The notes beneath the pieces are model-generated. The model saw nothing but the letters and a program-made list of their open reading frames with translations. It searched no databases and was not told where the DNA came from. This document shows positions 1 through 7,366 of a stretch of 20,124 nt of DNA, piece by piece; the stretch's first letter is position 1, and each line of letters opens with the position of its first letter. The stretch is from Phytohabitans sp036906915 (GTDB taxonomy: Bacteria > Actinomycetota > Actinomycetes > Mycobacteriales > Micromonosporaceae). The translations under genes and the position numbers were made by a program. The DNA lies in the NCBI RefSeq assembly GCF_036906915.1, contig NZ_JBAKHX010000110.1, positions 1 to 20,124 of the forward strand, written 5' to 3'.

Positions 1-14
1 AGCGACGCCACCAC
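1..14 (-). CDS. Possible 5' end of a divergent gene, perhaps rpmB (L28); runs off left edge
   Basis: Read on the minus strand, two adjacent GTG codons (14-12 and 11-9) are followed by GCG TCG CT, and an AGGTGGG ribosome-binding-like sequence (29-23) lies 8 nt upstream of the first GTG. In many actinobacteria rpmB is divergent from the DAK2-recG pair, and L28 often begins Met-Ala-Ser/Ala. The next codon here begins CT (Leu), which is not the usual residue. Only four or five codons are visible, so the identity rests on synteny and is weak. Confidence 0.25.
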
Positions 15-34
15 GAGTTTCACCCACCTGCGGG

Positions 35-49
35 TGGCCCGAAGGGCCA
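35..49. other. Perfect 6-bp hairpin with 3-nt loop near left edge
   Basis: TGGCCC-GAA-GGGCCA is a perfect inverted repeat. If a divergent gene starts at 14-11 on the minus strand, the hairpin lies in its leader, just upstream of the AGGTGGG element. It could be a leader structure or an attenuator, but it has no T-tract on either side to support termination. Confidence 0.35.
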
Positions 50-70
50 GGGTTTCTTGATCGACGGCGG

Positions 71-158
71 GTGGCGGCGAGGGGCGGCGGGGAGCGGTGG
101 CGGGGAGGGGTGGCGGGGAGGGGTGGCGGCGAGGGGTGAGGTGAGTGGCGGGGAGGGT
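71..158. repeat. 13-bp G-rich tandem repeat (minisatellite-like)
   Basis: Five units with an exact 13-bp period begin at 71, 84, 97, 110 and 123, with consensus GTGGCGGGGAGGG. The unit at 84 is degenerate and those at 71 and 123 have one C for G. A further copy starts at 145 after a broken spacer. The G strand is the plus strand, so the RNA or coding strand toward the downstream kinase gene carries many runs of three or four G and could form quadruplexes. The frame open through this stretch is Gly/Arg-rich low-complexity sequence and is not a credible gene. Confidence 0.8.
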
Positions 159-222
159 GGGTGTGATCGGGCGCGAGGGGGCGTGATCGGTGTGGTTCGG
201 GCGGGGTGTCGGGGGGCGACAG

Positions 223-228
223 TAGGCT
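223..228 (+). promoter_or_regulatory. Putative -10 box TAGGCT of a leaderless promoter for the FakA-like gene
   Basis: TAGGCT fits the actinobacterial -10 pattern TANNNT and ends 6 bases before the GTG start at 235, the spacing expected when transcription begins at or next to the start codon. No purine-rich ribosome-binding site precedes the GTG, which also favours a leaderless mRNA. No clear -35 hexamer is visible. Predicted from sequence only. Confidence 0.45.
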
Positions 229-234
229 CGTCGC

Positions 235-1860
235 GTGTTGGAGACGTTCGACGCGGCTGCGGTTCGGCACTGGTGTGCGGCGGGGCTGGAGTCGATGCGC
301 CAGCACCAGCGCGAGATCGACGAGCTCAACGTCTATCCGGTGCCAGATGGCGACACCGGCACCAATCTGGTGCTCACCCTCGCCTCCGCGCAGCAGGCGG
401 TCGACCTCGATCTCACCACGGTCGCCGAGACCGACGACGGGCAGACGGCGCACGGCCGGGCACTGCGGTTGATGGCGCGAGGCGCCCTGCTCGGCGCGCG
501 CGGCAACTCTGGGGTGATCCTGTCGCAGATCCTGCGCGGGCTGGCCGACTCGCTGGGCGGTGCCGCCATCGTGCGGGGCGAGGCGGTTGCCAGCGCTCTG
601 GGCGCGGCAGCCGAGGCGGCGTACGCGGCGGTGTCGAAGCCGGTCGAGGGCACCATGCTCACAGTCGTCGCCGCGGCCGCGACGGGTGCCGCCGCGGCGG
701 GCTCAGACGACCTCGACGCGGTGGTCCGGTCGGCCGCCGCCGAGGCGGCGCGGGCGCTGGCGCGCACGCCCGAGCAGTTGCCGGCGCTGGCCCGGGCGGG
801 TGTGGTCGACGCGGGCGGGCGAGGGTTGTGCGTCCTGCTCGACTCGCTGGTGGCGGTGGTCACCGGGGAGCACGTGGAGACGCCGCCGGTCGCTTCCCGC
901 CCGCCGGTCACGGCCGCGCGCGAGACCGGGTCTTCCGAGTACGCCTACGAGGTGCAGTACCTGCTGGATGCCGCCGGGCCGGCGGTGGAGCGGCTCAAGG
1001 AGATCCTGGGCGGCCTGGGCGACTCGCTGGTCGTGGTGGGCGCCGGCGGTGACCCCCCAACGTGGAATGTCCACGTCCACGTCAACGACGTCGGCGCCGC
1101 CATCGAGGCCGGGGTCGAGGCGGGCCGGCCACACCGCATCTCCGTCACGCGGTTCGAGGATCAGGCGGTGGCCGCGCAGAGCCGTCCGGCGCAGGCGGAG
1201 CGAGCGCCGGACGGCCGGGGCGCGGTGGCGGTGGCCGCCGGTGCCGGCTTGGCGGCCCTGCTGCGTGGCGAGGGCGCTCACGTGGTGCCGGCCAACCCGT
1301 CCACCGCCGAATTGCTCGACGCCGTGCTGGCCACCGGCGCCGCCCGCGTCGTGGTGCTGCCTGACGACCCCGACACGCAGGCCGTGGCCAGCTCCGCCGC
1401 CATGGAGGCGCACGCCCTTGGGGTGCGGGTCAGTGTCGTGCCGACACGGTCTCCGGTACAGGCGATGGCGGCGCTCGCCGTGCGTGATCCGGGGCGCCGG
1501 TTCGAAGACGACGTGATCGCGATGGCCGAGGCGGCGGGCGCCTGCCGGTACGCGGAGGTCTGCTTCGCCAGTCGCGAGGCGCTCACGGTGGCGGGCCCGT
1601 GCCGGCCGGGCGATGTGCTGGCCCTGGTCGACGACGAGGTGCACCTGATCGGGCACGACCTGCACCAGACGTGCCGTGACCTGCTCGACCGCCTGCTCGG
1701 CGGGGGCGGTGAGCTTGTCACACTGCTGATCGGCGCCGACGCCCCGGCGGGGTTCGGCGAGGCGCTGCGCGGGCACGTCGCGCAGCGGTGGCCCTTCGTC
1801 GAGGTCAACGAGTACGACGGCGGCCAGCCCCTGTATCCCCTTTTGGTAGGCGTGGAATGA
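235..1860 (+). CDS. DAK2/DhaL-domain kinase, FakA/YloV-like
   Basis: A 541-aa protein of the YloV/FakA family. The N-terminal DhaL (DAK2) domain, about residues 1-195, carries the nucleotide/metal motif YPVPDGDTGTNL (Asp38, Asp40) and the GARGNSGVILSQ motif near residue 85. The middle and C-terminal regions match the layout of FakA (linker domain and Dak1-like end). In characterised Firmicutes, FakA phosphorylates exogenous fatty acids bound to DegV-family FakB partners; no FakB gene lies in this window. The GTG start at 235 is chosen because MLETFDAAAVRHW directly precedes the conserved domain and there is no upstream ribosome-binding site, consistent with the -10 box at 223-228. The stop overlaps recG by ATGA. 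Family assignment is firm; the fatty-acid substrate is inferred. Confidence 0.9.
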   Translation: MLETFDAAAVRHWCAAGLESMRQHQREIDELNVYPVPDGDTGTNLVLTLASAQQAVDLDLTTVAETDDGQTAHGRALRLMARGALLGARGNSGVILSQILRGLADSLGGAAIVRGEAVASALGAAAEAAYAAVSKPVEGTMLTVVAAAATGAAAAGSDDLDAVVRSAAAEAARALARTPEQLPALARAGVVDAGGRGLCVLLDSLVAVVTGEHVETPPVASRPPVTAARETGSSEYAYEVQYLLDAAGPAVERLKEILGGLGDSLVVVGAGGDPPTWNVHVHVNDVGAAIEAGVEAGRPHRISVTRFEDQAVAAQSRPAQAERAPDGRGAVAVAAGAGLAALLRGEGAHVVPANPSTAELLDAVLATGAARVVVLPDDPDTQAVASSAAMEAHALGVRVSVVPTRSPVQAMAALAVRDPGRRFEDDVIAMAEAAGACRYAEVCFASREALTVAGPCRPGDVLALVDDEVHLIGHDLHQTCRDLLDRLLGGGGELVTLLIGADAPAGFGEALRGHVAQRWPFVEVNEYDGGQPLYPLLVGVE

Positions 1861-4049
1861 CCGAAATAGCAGGCATGACCGACACTCCGCTGACGAAGTG
1901 GCTCGGCGCCAAGACCGCGAAGGCGCTCGCCGACCACCTCGACCTGCATACGGCCGGCGACCTGCTGTATCACTTCCCGCGGCGGTACGACGAGCGCGGC
2001 CAGCACACCGACATCCGGGCGCTGGAGGTCGGCGAGCAGGTCACGGTGATGGCGCAGGTCCGCACCGCCAACAGACGCAGGATCAAGAACGGCGCCGACG
2101 AGATGCTCGAGGTGACGGTCGGCGACGGCGCGGGTGCGGTGCTCGGGCTGAACTACTTCGGTCGCAAGCAGATGTGGCACGACAAGTACCTTCGCCCCGG
2201 CAGGTGGGGGCTGTTCGCCGGCAAGGTCACCGAGTTTCGCGGCAAGCGGCAGCTGAACAACCCCGAGTACGTGATGTTGGACGACGAGGACGAGGCGTCG
2301 GAGGAGATCGAGGAGTTCGCCGGGGGACTGATCCCGGTCTACCCGGCCGCGGCCAGGATCCCCACCTGGACGATTGCGAAGTGCGTCCGGGTCGTGCTCG
2401 ACAACGTGACCATGCCGGACGACCCGCTGCCGGCGACGATGCGGGCCGGCAACAACCTGATCGGGCTCGACAAGGCGCTCCGGTGGATCCACCGGCCGGG
2501 CTCCTATCAGGAGAAGGGCGCCGCCCAGAAGCGGCTGAAGTGGGACGAGGCGTTCGCGGTACAGGTGACGCTCGTTCAGCGCAAACACCGCGCGGCGGCG
2601 TCGCCGGCCAGGCCGCGACCACGCCGCTCCGATGGTTTGCTCGCGGCGTTCGACGCGAAGCTGCCGTACGAGTTGACGGCCGGCCAGCGCGACGTGGGCG
2701 AGGAGATCGCGCGCGACATCGGCACCGCGCACCCGATGCACCGGCTGCTGCAGGGCGAGGTCGGTTCCGGCAAGACGCTGGTTGCGGTGCGGGCGATGCT
2801 GCAGGTGGTCGACGCCGGTGCCCAAGCGGCGATGCTCGCACCCACAGAGGTGCTGGCCGGCCAGCACTACCGGGGCATCGCCGAGCTGCTTGGTCCGCTG
2901 GGGCAGGCGGGCGAGCTGGGTGCGGCCGACGAGGCGACCCGGGTGACGCTGGTCACCGGCTCGCTGGGCGCGGCGGCCAGGCGGCGGGCGCTCGAAGAGA
3001 TCGCCAGCGGCAGCGCCGGCATCGTGGTGGGCACGCACGCGCTGCTGTACGAGGGGGTCGACTTCGCCGACCTGGGGCTCGTCGTGGTCGACGAGCAGCA
3101 CCGGTTCGGGGTGGAGCAGCGCGACGCGCTGCGCGCAAAGGCGGAGCAGCCGCCGCACGTCCTGGTCATGACGGCCACCCCGATCCCGCGCACGGTGGCC
3201 ATGACCGTGTACGGCGACCTGGAGGTGTCGACGCTGTCGCAGCTCCCGCTCGGGCGCTCGCCGATCGCGTCGCACGTGGTGCCGGCCGCCGAAAAGCCGG
3301 CCTTTCTCGAACGGGCGTGGAAGCGGGTACGGGAGGAGGCGGCGGCCGGTCACCAGGCGTACGTCGTGTGCCCCCGGATCGGCGATGGCGCCTCGCCGGA
3401 AGAAGACGCCTCCGCGCTCGACGACAACGGGAAGCGGCCGCCGCTGGCGGTGCTGGAGGTGGCTCCGCTGCTCGACGAGGGCCCGCTGCACGGGCTTCGG
3501 ATCGGGGTGCTGCACGGGCGGCTGCCGGCCGACGAAAAAGACGCGATCATGCGGGCGTACGCCGCCGGGCAGATCGACGTGCTGGTCGCGACGACGGTGA
3601 TCGAGGTGGGCGTCAACGTGCCCAACGCCACCGTGATGATCGTGCTGGACGCCGACCGGTTCGGGGTGTCGCAGCTGCACCAGCTGCGCGGCCGGGTCGG
3701 GCGCGGCACGGCACCGGGCCTGTGTCTGCTGGTCACCGAGGCGCTCGAGGGCACGCCCGCGCGGGAGCGGCTCGACGCGGTGGCGTCGACCACCGACGGG
3801 TTCCGGCTGGCTGAGCTTGATCTGGAGCAGCGCCGCGAGGGTGACGTGCTTGGCGCGACCCAGTCGGGCCGGCGGTCACACCTGCGGCTGCTGTCGCTGC
3901 TGCGCGACGCCGACCTGATCGGTGAGGCCCGCCTGGCCGCGATCGAGCTGGTGGAGCAAGACCCTGACCTGGCCCGCCATCCGGCGCTGGCGGCGTCGGT
4001 GGCCGCACTTGTCGACGAGGAGCGCGCCGAGTACCTGGAGAAGGGCTGA
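1857..4049 (+). CDS. recG: ATP-dependent DNA helicase RecG
   Basis: A 730-aa superfamily-2 helicase that remodels stalled replication forks and Holliday junctions. The N-terminal part holds the wedge/OB region, followed by the helicase core: Walker A GEVGSGKT (300-307), DEQH box (412-415), TATPIPRT, ATTVIEVGVNVPNAT and QLRGRVGRG. The length is normal for actinobacterial RecG. ATG 1857 is preferred because it overlaps the upstream stop (ATGA) and has a GGTAGG sequence about 6 nt upstream; an ATG 18 nt further on (1875, MTDTPLTKWLG) is the alternative. It is coupled to the FakA-like gene, an arrangement common in bacteria. It ends at a strong hairpin. Confidence 0.97.
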   Translation: MTEIAGMTDTPLTKWLGAKTAKALADHLDLHTAGDLLYHFPRRYDERGQHTDIRALEVGEQVTVMAQVRTANRRRIKNGADEMLEVTVGDGAGAVLGLNYFGRKQMWHDKYLRPGRWGLFAGKVTEFRGKRQLNNPEYVMLDDEDEASEEIEEFAGGLIPVYPAAARIPTWTIAKCVRVVLDNVTMPDDPLPATMRAGNNLIGLDKALRWIHRPGSYQEKGAAQKRLKWDEAFAVQVTLVQRKHRAAASPARPRPRRSDGLLAAFDAKLPYELTAGQRDVGEEIARDIGTAHPMHRLLQGEVGSGKTLVAVRAMLQVVDAGAQAAMLAPTEVLAGQHYRGIAELLGPLGQAGELGAADEATRVTLVTGSLGAAARRRALEEIASGSAGIVVGTHALLYEGVDFADLGLVVVDEQHRFGVEQRDALRAKAEQPPHVLVMTATPIPRTVAMTVYGDLEVSTLSQLPLGRSPIASHVVPAAEKPAFLERAWKRVREEAAAGHQAYVVCPRIGDGASPEEDASALDDNGKRPPLAVLEVAPLLDEGPLHGLRIGVLHGRLPADEKDAIMRAYAAGQIDVLVATTVIEVGVNVPNATVMIVLDADRFGVSQLHQLRGRVGRGTAPGLCLLVTEALEGTPARERLDAVASTTDGFRLAELDLEQRREGDVLGATQSGRRSHLRLLSLLRDADLIGEARLAAIELVEQDPDLARHPALAASVAALVDEERAEYLEKG

Positions 4050-4058
4050 GAAAGCGGT

Positions 4059-4096
4059 GCGGCCCGCGATGACCGGGGGGTGTCATCGCGGGCCGC
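4059..4096. terminator. Bidirectional hairpin between convergent recG and surface-protein gene
   Basis: The left arm 4059-4073 and right arm 4082-4096 are perfectly complementary over 15 bp, with an 8-nt loop (CGGGGGGT). The hairpin lies 9 nt after the recG stop and 31 nt beyond the stop of the opposing gene, so it can serve both transcripts. There is no T-tract, as is usual for high-GC actinomycete terminators. Confidence 0.85.
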
Positions 4097-4127
4097 GGGA
4101 GGGATGAATGCTTGCGGCGTTCGTCCG

Positions 4128-5237
4128 TCAGGCCGTGAAGGTCGTCCGGCGGCGTCGCGCGATCATGAACATCATCACGCCGACCGCGAGGAGGACCAGC
4201 GCGCCGGCGGCGATGCCGGTGGCCGCGACGCCGGTGACGGGCAGGTCGCCGCCGCCACCGCCGCTGCCCTCTTCACAGCCCTCGGGCTGCTCCCAGGCGA
4301 AGGTCGCTTCCCCGGACTCCTCGGACGAGGCGGTCACGGTGAGCCCCTCGGACGCCGGGAACTTAGCCTGCTTGGTCTGGCCCGGCTCGACGACGAGGGT
4401 CTGCGGCTCGCCGGTGTTTGGCGTGAACGTGACGGTCACAGTCTCGCCGTTGGCCGGGTTCTTGATCGTGAAGATCATCTCATCGCAGGTGAACTCGATC
4501 TCGCCCTCGGGCTCGTCCGGCTCGACGCAGCCTTTCGGCTGCTCCCAGGTGTAGGTGCTGAGAGGCGCGTCCTTGCCGCTCTCGGCCACCGAGATCTTGC
4601 CGGCGCCGGCCGGTACGACGATGTCGTCCTTGCTCGTGCCCGGCTCCAGCGTGTACTTCTGCTCGAAGTCCTTGGCCGTGACGGTGAGCTGGACCGCCTT
4701 GTTGGCCTCTTCGCCGTTGGCGAGGGTCACCTTGACCGCGCCCTCGCAGTCCGAGGCGAAGCTGGCCGTCGGAGCGGTGACCGACGGGACGTCCTTCTCG
4801 CACTCGCCGCCCAGGGTGACAGTGCCGGTGCTCGGCCTCGGCTCGACGAAGTCCTTCTTGCCCTTCTTCCACTGGGCTTGGACGGTGAGCGAGGCGCTCT
4901 CGGTGCTGCCCGGCACCCGCTGTTCGCCAACGACGGGCTTCGACACCTCGTACGGGTAGTCGTCGCCGGTGCTGGCGGCGATGTTGGTGACGGTGGACCC
5001 GGCCGGGGTCAGGTCCGCCTTGATCAGCTTGTAGCGCTCGACGCCGGGCGGGGCCACGCTGGTCACGGTCCAGGTGACGATCCATTCGCCGGTGGTGGTG
5101 TCGCACACCGCCTTGCCGGCGACCTCGCTGTGATGTGCGCTGGCTGGCGATGCGATCGCGACCGCGGCCGCGGCGCCGAGGAGTGCGGCGCCGAGGAGGG
5201 TCAGCGGTCGCCGCAGCGACAGCTTCGAACGGTTCAC
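4128..5237 (-). CDS. Secreted LPXTG-type (LPVTG) cell-wall-anchored protein with tandem Cys-bounded repeats
   Basis: A 369-aa predicted surface protein. The N-terminus is a classic signal peptide: basic stretch, hydrophobic core LLGAALLGAAAAVAIA, and ASPASA cleavage before His-His. The C-terminus is a sorting signal: GGGGGD, LPVTG, a hydrophobic segment, then RRRR. The mature part looks like three beta-rich units; the last two are clear tandem repeats of about 75 residues, each starting near a Cys and ending in TWEQPKGC or AWEQPEGC. Sortase would attach it to peptidoglycan; no sortase gene is in the window. GTG 5237 is chosen because AGGAG lies 5 nt upstream; an in-frame TTG at 5252 would place that site inside the gene. 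No known function is recognised. It sits between recG and rsmD, normally neighbours. Confidence 0.87.
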   Translation of the reverse strand: MNRSKLSLRRPLTLLGAALLGAAAAVAIASPASAHHSEVAGKAVCDTTTGEWIVTWTVTSVAPPGVERYKLIKADLTPAGSTVTNIAASTGDDYPYEVSKPVVGEQRVPGSTESASLTVQAQWKKGKKDFVEPRPSTGTVTLGGECEKDVPSVTAPTASFASDCEGAVKVTLANGEEANKAVQLTVTAKDFEQKYTLEPGTSKDDIVVPAGAGKISVAESGKDAPLSTYTWEQPKGCVEPDEPEGEIEFTCDEMIFTIKNPANGETVTVTFTPNTGEPQTLVVEPGQTKQAKFPASEGLTVTASSEESGEATFAWEQPEGCEEGSGGGGGDLPVTGVAATGIAAGALVLLAVGVMMFMIARRRRTTFTA

Positions 5238-5379
5238 GCGTTCTCCTGACAACGGGGGTTTTCAGGGGCGCGGCGCGGGGAGGGGCGGATCACAACGAAG
5301 GTTCGACGCCAACCCCGCGTCGATGGTTGGCCGACGGAACGTGTCGGCCCAGCGCCAGACCTTAGCGAATCCTGAAGAC

Positions 5380-5407
5380 CGAAGGTGCAATTGAGGCAGA
5401 TCTAACG
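5380..5407 (-). promoter_or_regulatory. Degenerate 11-bp direct repeats upstream of surface-protein gene (candidate operator)
   Basis: Plus-strand hexamers CGAAGG (5380), TTGAGG (5391) and CTAACG (5402) start exactly 11 bp apart. The 8-mer AGATCTAA (5398-5405) is shared with the repeat array upstream of the CAP-protein gene (16950-16977). On the minus strand a TAAGGT sequence (5364-5359) could be a -10 box. This is a weak, degenerate match and could be chance. Confidence 0.3.
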
Positions 5408-5513
5408 ATGCCGTTATGGATGTGTGATCTTCGATTAGCAGTGTGCGTCGATGTGATGTCTGTGTGTAGTCCTGTGACTGGTGTGGCGTAGCGTTTTGTT
5501 CATGACTGTGCTC

Positions 5514-5555
5514 GCTGGCGCTCGGTCGCTGCGATTCTGGCCCTCGCTCCGTGCG
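5514..5555. repeat. Dispersed GC-rich repeat, copy A (interrupted)
   Basis: GCTGGCGCTCG (5514-5524) and CTCGCTCCGTGCG (5543-5555) are the two ends of a sequence present uninterrupted at 7367-7386, here separated by 18 bp. It lies in the leader region of rsmD. Similar CGCTCGCTCCG-rich intergenic stretches are common in actinomycete genomes; only these two copies can be compared here. Confidence 0.5.
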
Positions 5556-5689
5556 GGCGGTTCGGGCGCTGAAAGCCGCCCTGTAGCCGCCAGTCGCTCC
5601 GGTCGCTGCGCTCCCTCCGCTTTGTGGCGGCTGCGGGCGGCGCGCTCTCACAGCTCCCTCGACTCCGGGCCGGCTGCGGGCGGCGGCGC

Positions 5690-6253
5690 ATGACACGCAT
5701 CGTGGCCGGCCTGTACGGGGGCCGGCGCCTCGCTGTGCCGCCCGGCGTCGGCACCCGACCGACGTCGGATCGCGTGCGAGAGGCCCTCTTCAGCGCGTTG
5801 GGCTCCCTTGTAGACCTTGAAGGCTCGCGCTTCGCCGACTTGTACGCCGGGTCCGGCGCGGTCGGGCTGGAGGCGCTGTCGCGCGGGGCCGCCCATGCGC
5901 TGCTGGTCGAGTCGGACGCGCGGGTCGCCCGGGTGGTCCGCTCCAACATCGCCGCGCTCGGCGCAGGTGGGTCCGCCCGGCTGGTCTCGGGCCCCGTATC
6001 CGCGGTCCTGGCGGCCGGGCCGGAAGGAGGGGCATACGACGTCGTGTTCGCCGACCCGCCGTACGCGGTACCCGAAAAGGACGTCACCGCGATGCTGTCG
6101 GCGCTGGTCGGCGGCGGCTGGCTGGCGGCGGACGCCGTGGTCGTGGTCGAGCGGTCCAGCCGCACCGGACCGGTGGCGTGGGTGCCGGGAATCACCGAGC
6201 AGCACAGTCGCCGATACGGAGAGACAACTCTTTGGTACGGTCGCCGTTCGTGA
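5690..6253 (+). CDS. rsmD: 16S rRNA (guanine966-N2)-methyltransferase RsmD
   Basis: A 187-aa class I SAM-dependent methyltransferase that modifies G966 of 16S rRNA during small-subunit assembly. The N-terminus MTRIVAGLYGGRRLAVPPG followed by TRPTSDRVREALF is characteristic. The SAM motif DLYAGSGA is at 50-57 and the catalytic DPPY at 122-125, as in N2-guanine methylases. ATG 5690 is chosen over an in-frame upstream start because the conserved protein begins here, although the upstream sequence GCGGGCGGCGGCGC is a poor ribosome-binding site. The end overlaps coaD by GTGA; rsmD-coaD is a classic bacterial pair. Confidence 0.96.
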   Translation: MTRIVAGLYGGRRLAVPPGVGTRPTSDRVREALFSALGSLVDLEGSRFADLYAGSGAVGLEALSRGAAHALLVESDARVARVVRSNIAALGAGGSARLVSGPVSAVLAAGPEGGAYDVVFADPPYAVPEKDVTAMLSALVGGGWLAADAVVVVERSSRTGPVAWVPGITEQHSRRYGETTLWYGRRS

Positions 6254-6735
6254 GACGTGCGGTGTGTCCCGGCTCGTTCGACCCGGTGACCAACGGCCAC
6301 CTCGACATCATCGGCAGAGCCAGCCGGCTCTTCGACGAGGTGATCGTCGGAGTGCTCATCAACCAGTCGAAGACCGGGCTCTTCAGCGAAGACGAGCGCA
6401 TCGGCCTGCTCCGTGAGGTCGTCCAGGGGTACGAGAACGTCCGGGTGCTCAGCTTCCGTGGCCTGCTCGTCGACTTCTGCCGTGCCCAGGAGGCGACCGT
6501 GGTGGTCAAGGGGCTGCGTGCCGTCAGCGACTTCGACTACGAGCTTCAGATGGCGCAGATGAACATCGGGCTGGCCGGCGTGGAGACGCTCTTCATGCCG
6601 ACCAATCCCCTCTACTCGTTCCTCTCCTCGAGCCTTGTCAAAGAGGTCGCGAAGTGGGGTGGCGACGTGTCGCCGCACGTGCCCGACCTGGTCGCCGCCC
6701 GGCTGCGCGAGCGCTTTGGCCCGCCACCGTCCTAG
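6250..6735 (+). CDS. coaD: Phosphopantetheine adenylyltransferase CoaD
   Basis: A 161-aa nucleotidyltransferase catalysing the penultimate step of coenzyme A synthesis: 4'-phosphopantetheine plus ATP to dephospho-CoA. The T/HxGH nucleotide-binding signature is in GSFDPVTNGH (8-17), Lys41 lies in the substrate loop, VVKGLRAVSDFDYE spans Arg90, and the C-terminal SFLSSSLVKEVAKWGGDV motif is present. The length is normal. The GTG start at 6250 overlaps the rsmD stop and gives the standard MRRAVCPGSFDP beginning. A TTG at 6232 with a GGAGAG sequence about 9 nt upstream is a possible alternative that would add six residues. Confidence 0.97.
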   Translation: MRRAVCPGSFDPVTNGHLDIIGRASRLFDEVIVGVLINQSKTGLFSEDERIGLLREVVQGYENVRVLSFRGLLVDFCRAQEATVVVKGLRAVSDFDYELQMAQMNIGLAGVETLFMPTNPLYSFLSSSLVKEVAKWGGDVSPHVPDLVAARLRERFGPPPS

Positions 6736-6860
6736 GCGCGACGCGCCACGGACCGGCGGGTGGAGCGCGGCGGCCACTTGCGGACCGCATCATGAGGTGA
6801 GCACCATCCTGGCCGGACCCACCAACACGGGGCGGCCGTAGAACGACAGGAGTGAGGCCC

Positions 6861-7358
6861 GTGGACCCGCTCGACCGCATCGACGAGATCATCGCGATCG
6901 TGGAGACCGCCCGATCGGTCCCGATGTCGCGCAACAACTGCATGGTCGACCGCGGCGAGATGATCGGCGCGCTCGATCAGCTCCGGGCCGAGCTCCCCAG
7001 TGAGCTGCGGCGGGCCGCCGCGCTCCTGGACGAACGCGACAAGATCATCGACGCCGGCAAGCACGAGGCCGAACGGATCATCAGTGAGGGAGAGGCCGAG
7101 CACGCCCGCCTGGTGTCGGTGAACGAGATCACCGTCTCCGCCGAGCACGAGGGCGCCCGGATCATCGCCGAGGCGCGGGCAGAGGCGCAGCGGCTGCGCG
7201 AAGAGGTCGACGACTACGTCGACACCGCCCTGGCGAACTTCGAACAGTTCCTGACCAGGGCGCTAGCCTCGATCGAGCGGGGGCGCGACAAGATGCACGC
7301 TCTCCGCGAGATCGGCACGTTCGTCGGCGAAGACAACGAGCGCCCCCTGCCCTTCTAG
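6861..7358 (+). CDS. Coiled-coil protein, DivIVA / ATP-synthase-subunit-b-like
   Basis: A 165-aa, almost wholly helical protein. The N-terminus MDPLDRIDEIIAIVETARSVPMS with a following NRGE-like segment is typical of the conserved actinobacterial protein found between coaD and the DUF177 gene. Residues about 45-150 form a long charged coiled coil rich in Glu, Ala and Arg, which is why homologues are labelled DivIVA-like or F0 subunit b-like. There is no transmembrane segment, so it is not a true AtpF. GTG 6861 is chosen because AGGAG lies 8 nt upstream; GTG 6852 overlaps that site. It may act at the cell pole or division site by analogy; the role is unproven. Confidence 0.85.
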   Translation: MDPLDRIDEIIAIVETARSVPMSRNNCMVDRGEMIGALDQLRAELPSELRRAAALLDERDKIIDAGKHEAERIISEGEAEHARLVSVNEITVSAEHEGARIIAEARAEAQRLREEVDDYVDTALANFEQFLTRALASIERGRDKMHALREIGTFVGEDNERPLPF

Positions 7359-7366
7359 CTGAGCTG

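Larger units (their letters stand above)
5238..5689. other. 450-bp non-coding region between surface-protein gene and rsmD
   Basis: No convincing gene is seen. From about 5360 to 5510 the base composition is clearly less GC-rich than the surroundings, with GT-rich stretches. Degenerate 11-bp-spaced repeats lie at 5380-5407. From about 5511 the sequence becomes GC-rich with CGCTCGCTCCG-type repeats and a hairpin (arms 5585-5592 and 5625-5632, AGCCGCCA/TGGCGGCT). Promoters for both flanking genes must lie here. Confidence 0.6.

Noticed and set aside
57..1052. 331-codon plus-strand frame spanning the G-rich repeat
   Set aside because: It is Gly/Arg low complexity from the repeat, then an out-of-frame reading of the FakA-like gene.
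1278..3680. 800-codon open frame on the minus strand opposite the FakA-like gene and recG
   Set aside because: It is Arg/His/Gln-rich shadow sequence typical of antisense frames in high-GC genes, and it lies fully opposite clear family members.
4080..5249. 389-codon plus-strand frame opposite the LPVTG surface protein
   Set aside because: The minus strand has a signal peptide, sorting signal and ribosome-binding site; the plus frame has none and begins in the terminator hairpin.
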